A DNA stretch of 50,531 nt. Source: Candidatus Ancillula glyptotermitis (GTDB taxonomy: Bacteria > Actinomycetota > Actinomycetes > Actinomycetales > Bifidobacteriaceae). The position numbers were made by a program, and so were the translations under genes. The stretch covers positions 1 to 50,531 of the forward strand of contig JAIRWY010000019.1 of assembly GCA_031268675.1 (NCBI GenBank). Direction: 5' to 3'. The notes under the pieces are model-generated. The model saw nothing but the letters and a program-made list of their open reading frames with translations, was not told the origin of the DNA and ran no database searches. This document shows positions 45,666 through 50,531 of the stretch, in pieces (within the stretch, counting starts at the first letter, position 1; every line of letters starts with the position of its first letter).

Positions 45666-48406
45666 TTACCCAGTATTTTGTAGTCCTGCGGCAACGCCAT
45701 TTACCGCGCAAAGTAGTAAGTATTGGTAATCTTCAATTTCCTTTTCGCTCATTGAGTCCTTGCTCTGGCGCAATTTTTTAAGTGCGAAGAACTGCAAGAG
45801 TGAGAGTGAATCGACATATGGACCTCTTACTTGAATTGCCTGCCCAAGTATTTTGCGGTTCTCAAGTGGATATAAACTCTTGTTGATTTTTGTTACAAAA
45901 TCGTTTGTTAACTTTAGTTCTTCTATTACTGCATTTGCTAAATCATCACGGTCAGATAGCGATAAGTACTTAGTTGCAATTCTATCATCAGTTTTTGCAA
46001 TAGACATCTCTATATTATCAACTAGTGTAGCAAACAAGTTCCATGAACTATATGCACTTTGCAGTATTTTTATACCAGCATCTGGATCTTTAGGTGTTGC
46101 ATATTCTTCAGCAAAGCGTTTACATGATGAACCAAAGCCATACCATGCGGCTAAGTTAATGCGAGCCTGAGACCATGCGAACACCCAGGGAATTGCACGT
46201 AAATCCTCTAGTGCCTTAGTTGATAATCCACGTTTTGCGGGTCTTGAACCTATTGGAAGTAGACCAATTTCTTCTAGTGGTGTCACTGCGTCAAACCATG
46301 ATGCAAAATCTTTAGACTTCACAAACTTGTGGAAGGATTCCTTTGAGTACTGTGATAGTTTTTCAATCACTTCGTTGTACTTTTCAGTTTGTTCTTGATT
46401 CTCTTTTTTAACAGATGGCGCACTATGCATAAGTGTTGCAGCAGCAACAGATTCAATATGACGTACTGCAATATCAGGATTTCCGTACCTAGCCATTATA
46501 GTTTCGCCTTGTTCAGTAAGTTTAAAAGTTCCATCAACTGAACCCTTTGGTTGTGCATAAACTGCACGGTTAGCAGGACCACCACCTCTGCCTAATGCCC
46601 CTCCGCGTCCATGGAACAAAACCAGTTTAATATTGTTCTTTTCTGCCCAATTTGCAATTGATGCTTGTGTTTTATGAAGTGCAAATGTCGCAGCAACTGG
46701 ACCAACATCTTTTGAGGAGTCTGAATATCCAAGCATAACTTCTAAACGGCGATTATTTGAGTTCAGGCGCTCTTGAACTTCAGGAATTTTTAACATTTGA
46801 TCTAATATATCAACTGAATTAGTTAAATCATCAAGAGTTTCAAAAAGCGGGACAACATCTATAATTGCAACACTAGATTCTTCTACTTCTGCATACTTTG
46901 CCAACTTGAAAACATTACTAATATCGTCTGCACACTGTGTAAAAGATACAATATAGCGATTTGCAGCCTCAAAACCGTAGCGTCTTTGAATCGCGCCTAT
47001 TGCTTGAAAAGTATCAAGTACTTCAATAGTTCTAGCTTTGAGTTCTTGACTAGATATACCTTGTGCTTCAATATCTTCTAGTGCTTCTCTATGTACTTGT
47101 GAGTGTTGGCGTATTTCCATAGAGGCTAAATGAAAACCAAAAGTTTCAACTTGCCAAATTAGTGATTGTAGTGGTCCATATGCCGCGCGAAGTGCATTTG
47201 CTCTAATCAGTGAATCCTGAACAACTCTAAGATCAAGAAGCAATTGACTAGAAGTTGTATATGCATAATCAGAATTGCGTTGTTTTGTAGCCTCAAGTCG
47301 CTTTGCAATTGCCAACATAACTGCACGGTGAGGTTCCTGAATGGAAACATTAAATCCATCATTGTTTATATCCGAGCATAAATCACGCAGTTTATTCCAC
47401 AGCTTGATTAACTCTTCAGAGCCAGGTGTAGTATCATTTTTAAGTGTTAAGTTTCTTCCAACTAGTGTTGCTCTATCTGCAAGAACTGTTATAATGTGCG
47501 CACTAAACTTTTGTGCAACTTGTCTTGTAACTGATGCAACAACATTTGGATTTCCGTCTCTATCTGAGCCGATCCATGATCCAAGTGTGAAGAATGCGGA
47601 TGAACGAGCTTTATTTACACCCAATTTACGAGCAAAATCCTTATCATTGGCAGAATACTTTTGTGCAGTTGAATGTAATTGTAAATAATCATCAAGTCTT
47701 CTATAAACTAGTGTGACACTTTCAAGCAATGATGTGTCAAAAATTGATGTTACAACATCGCTTTCATCAAGTGGACTTGGTTTCCTTGAGCCGATTGGAG
47801 AAGTTCTAAATAGTGCATCAATTTCGCCAAGTATTTTGCGCTCATTTTCTACTAGTTGTATACCTTTCAAGTGCGGTTTTTGTGACAATAAAGATGTAAT
47901 GCGCCGTATTTTTCCATTGACTGCTCTTCTGCGAGCTTCTGTTGGATGTGCAGTTAAAACAGGGTGAAAACATAATTCATTTAGTTTAGTCTGTGCTTCT
48001 TCTGTACCAATTTCCTTTTCTAGTTTAATATATGCATCACCAAGTATATTATGGGTGTGATGTGTAGTTAACCAGTCCTCATCAACCGTATTTAGTTTAC
48101 TAACTCTATACAATTCTTCAGCCAGATTTGAAAGATGGAAATAGCATGTTAAAGCACGTGTCAATTCTTGTAAAGACTCAACAGTTAAATTCTCAATGAA
48201 CTCATAAACAGTTTCATACGAAAAAATCTCTTCATTAGTTCTAGCTTCAGTTGTTAATTTAACAATCTTTTCAAAGTTTTCCCGTAATTGCGGGCTATAT
48301 TCATCTAAAACAACTTCCAACATTCGTTGCAAAAACTCTAAGTTAGTTTTAAGTGAATTTGGTATTGCATGCGTTCCTCTACCTTGTATTACAGACTTTT
48401 TGATCA

Positions 48407-48407
<1 letters not shown>
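45666..48407 (-). CDS. ppc: Phosphoenolpyruvate carboxylase
   Basis: The enzyme has 913 residues and carboxylates PEP to oxaloacetate, the main anaplerotic step when the TCA cycle is incomplete. The catalytic His block is VLTAHPTEARRRAV. Other family blocks are GSWIGSDRDGNPNV, the GYSDSSKDVG segment and the mobile loop LFHGRGGALGRGGGP. The chain ends in QNTG, the conserved C-terminus. The ATG shares its A with the pyrG stop (TAATG), so translation is coupled to CTP synthase. Oxaloacetate leads to aspartate, the pyrimidine and arginine precursor, which fits the operon partners. Confidence 0.97.
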
Positions 48408-50170
<1,763 letters not shown>

Positions 50171-50444
50171 ATCAGCTGCATTCTAATCAGAACTACAACA
50201 CCTCATGAAGTCTAAAAAAGCCTGTTGTCCCTCTTCAAAATAGTACATGTGTAATATAACACACATAACCACCTTAAATCAAACCACGTGCTTATAAATA
50301 GTCTTAATGAAGGTCTAGGTTATAAAACCACCTGGATTTGCTCAAGAAGTGCAACAACCAAAATCAAATCACCAAGTGGAAAAAATGCAAAGAAAATGCA
50401 AAGAAGATTATAGAAGATATAAGAACACAAGTAAATAAGGACAC

Positions 50445-50477
50445 CAGATGTCAAAACTTGGAAAATACAAACATCTG
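50445..50477. repeat. 7-bp inverted repeat before the IS30-like gene
   Basis: CAGATGT (50445-50451) and ACATCTG (50471-50477) are exact inverse complements flanking the transposase -35. It may belong to the terminal region of the element, where its transposase binds; the exact left end cannot be fixed here. Confidence 0.35.
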
Positions 50478-50486
50478 ATGTATATT
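50458..50486 (+). promoter_or_regulatory. Transposase promoter (leaderless)
   Basis: TTGGAA (50458-50463), 17-bp spacer, TATATT (50481-50486); the ATG at 50493 lies 7 bases downstream. Confidence 0.55.
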
Positions 50487-50492
50487 GTGTGT

Positions 50493-50531
50493 ATGACCAA
50501 GTACACGCACCTCAGTATAGCAGAAAGAAGA
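50493..50531 (+). mobile_element. Start of an IS30-family transposase gene, cut by window end
   Basis: Only 13 codons are visible, reading MTKYTHLSIAERR, and the frame is open at the last base. This matches the usual N-terminus of IS30-family transposases (YxHLsxeER), the start of the helix-turn-helix that binds the IS ends. A promoter with leaderless spacing precedes it. The call rests on a short motif, so it needs the neighbouring sequence. Confidence 0.5.

Overview
The window is AT-rich DNA (G+C in the upper 30s % by eye) from an actinobacterium of the Bifidobacteriales type. The evidence is a single-chain type I fatty acid synthase of about 3,150 residues, polyphosphate glucokinase, PEP carboxylase, pyruvate formate-lyase, oligoribonuclease, and ClpC with actinobacterial features. 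The low G+C, several decayed genes, few paralogues and an IS30-like element at the right edge suggest a host-associated or reduced lineage. A termite-flagellate endosymbiont such as Candidatus Ancillula would fit, but that is inference.

Layout. 1-1700: two secreted or lipoprotein-type proteins of unknown function with recurring Cys motifs, separated by a gene remnant behind a consensus promoter. 1808-4932: pyruvate formate-lyase, then a polyprenol-phosphate mannose synthase-like glycosyltransferase. 5003-10191 (minus): a complete oligopeptide ABC transporter (binding lipoprotein, two permeases, fused double ATPase). 10439-10512: tRNA-Lys(CTT). 10599-14730: a prenylcysteine-oxidase-like flavoprotein overlapping leuS. 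14870-17350: clpC. 17481-17918: ssb with a strong terminator. 18033-23526: a giant protein resembling an SF1 helicase-nuclease whose catalytic motifs are all degenerate, followed by a tandem ECF-type ATPase with one degenerate composite site and a short EcfT. 25810-23510 (minus): feoA, feoB and a small Cys-rich FeoC-like gene. 36541-26124 (minus): FAS-I, translationally coupled to fmt. 37063-39783: argG-argH. 39869-40699: a polytopic membrane protein. 44108-40736 (minus): alaS-orn. 44972-44145 (minus): ppgK. 50134-45063 (minus): pyrG-ppc-pyrE. 50493 to the end: the start of an IS30-family transposase.

Physiology suggested: fermentative sugar use (PpgK feeding glycolysis, Ppc anaplerosis, PFL making acetyl-CoA and formate), de novo fatty acid, pyrimidine and arginine synthesis, ferrous iron uptake and peptide import.

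The most striking genome-scale signal is the promoter architecture. Nearly every transcription unit has an extended -10 close to TGTGGTATAAT. In six or seven of them the start codon lies 7-8 nt after the last base of the -10, so their mRNAs should be leaderless. This resets several start codons and separates leaderless genes from those with Shine-Dalgarno leaders.
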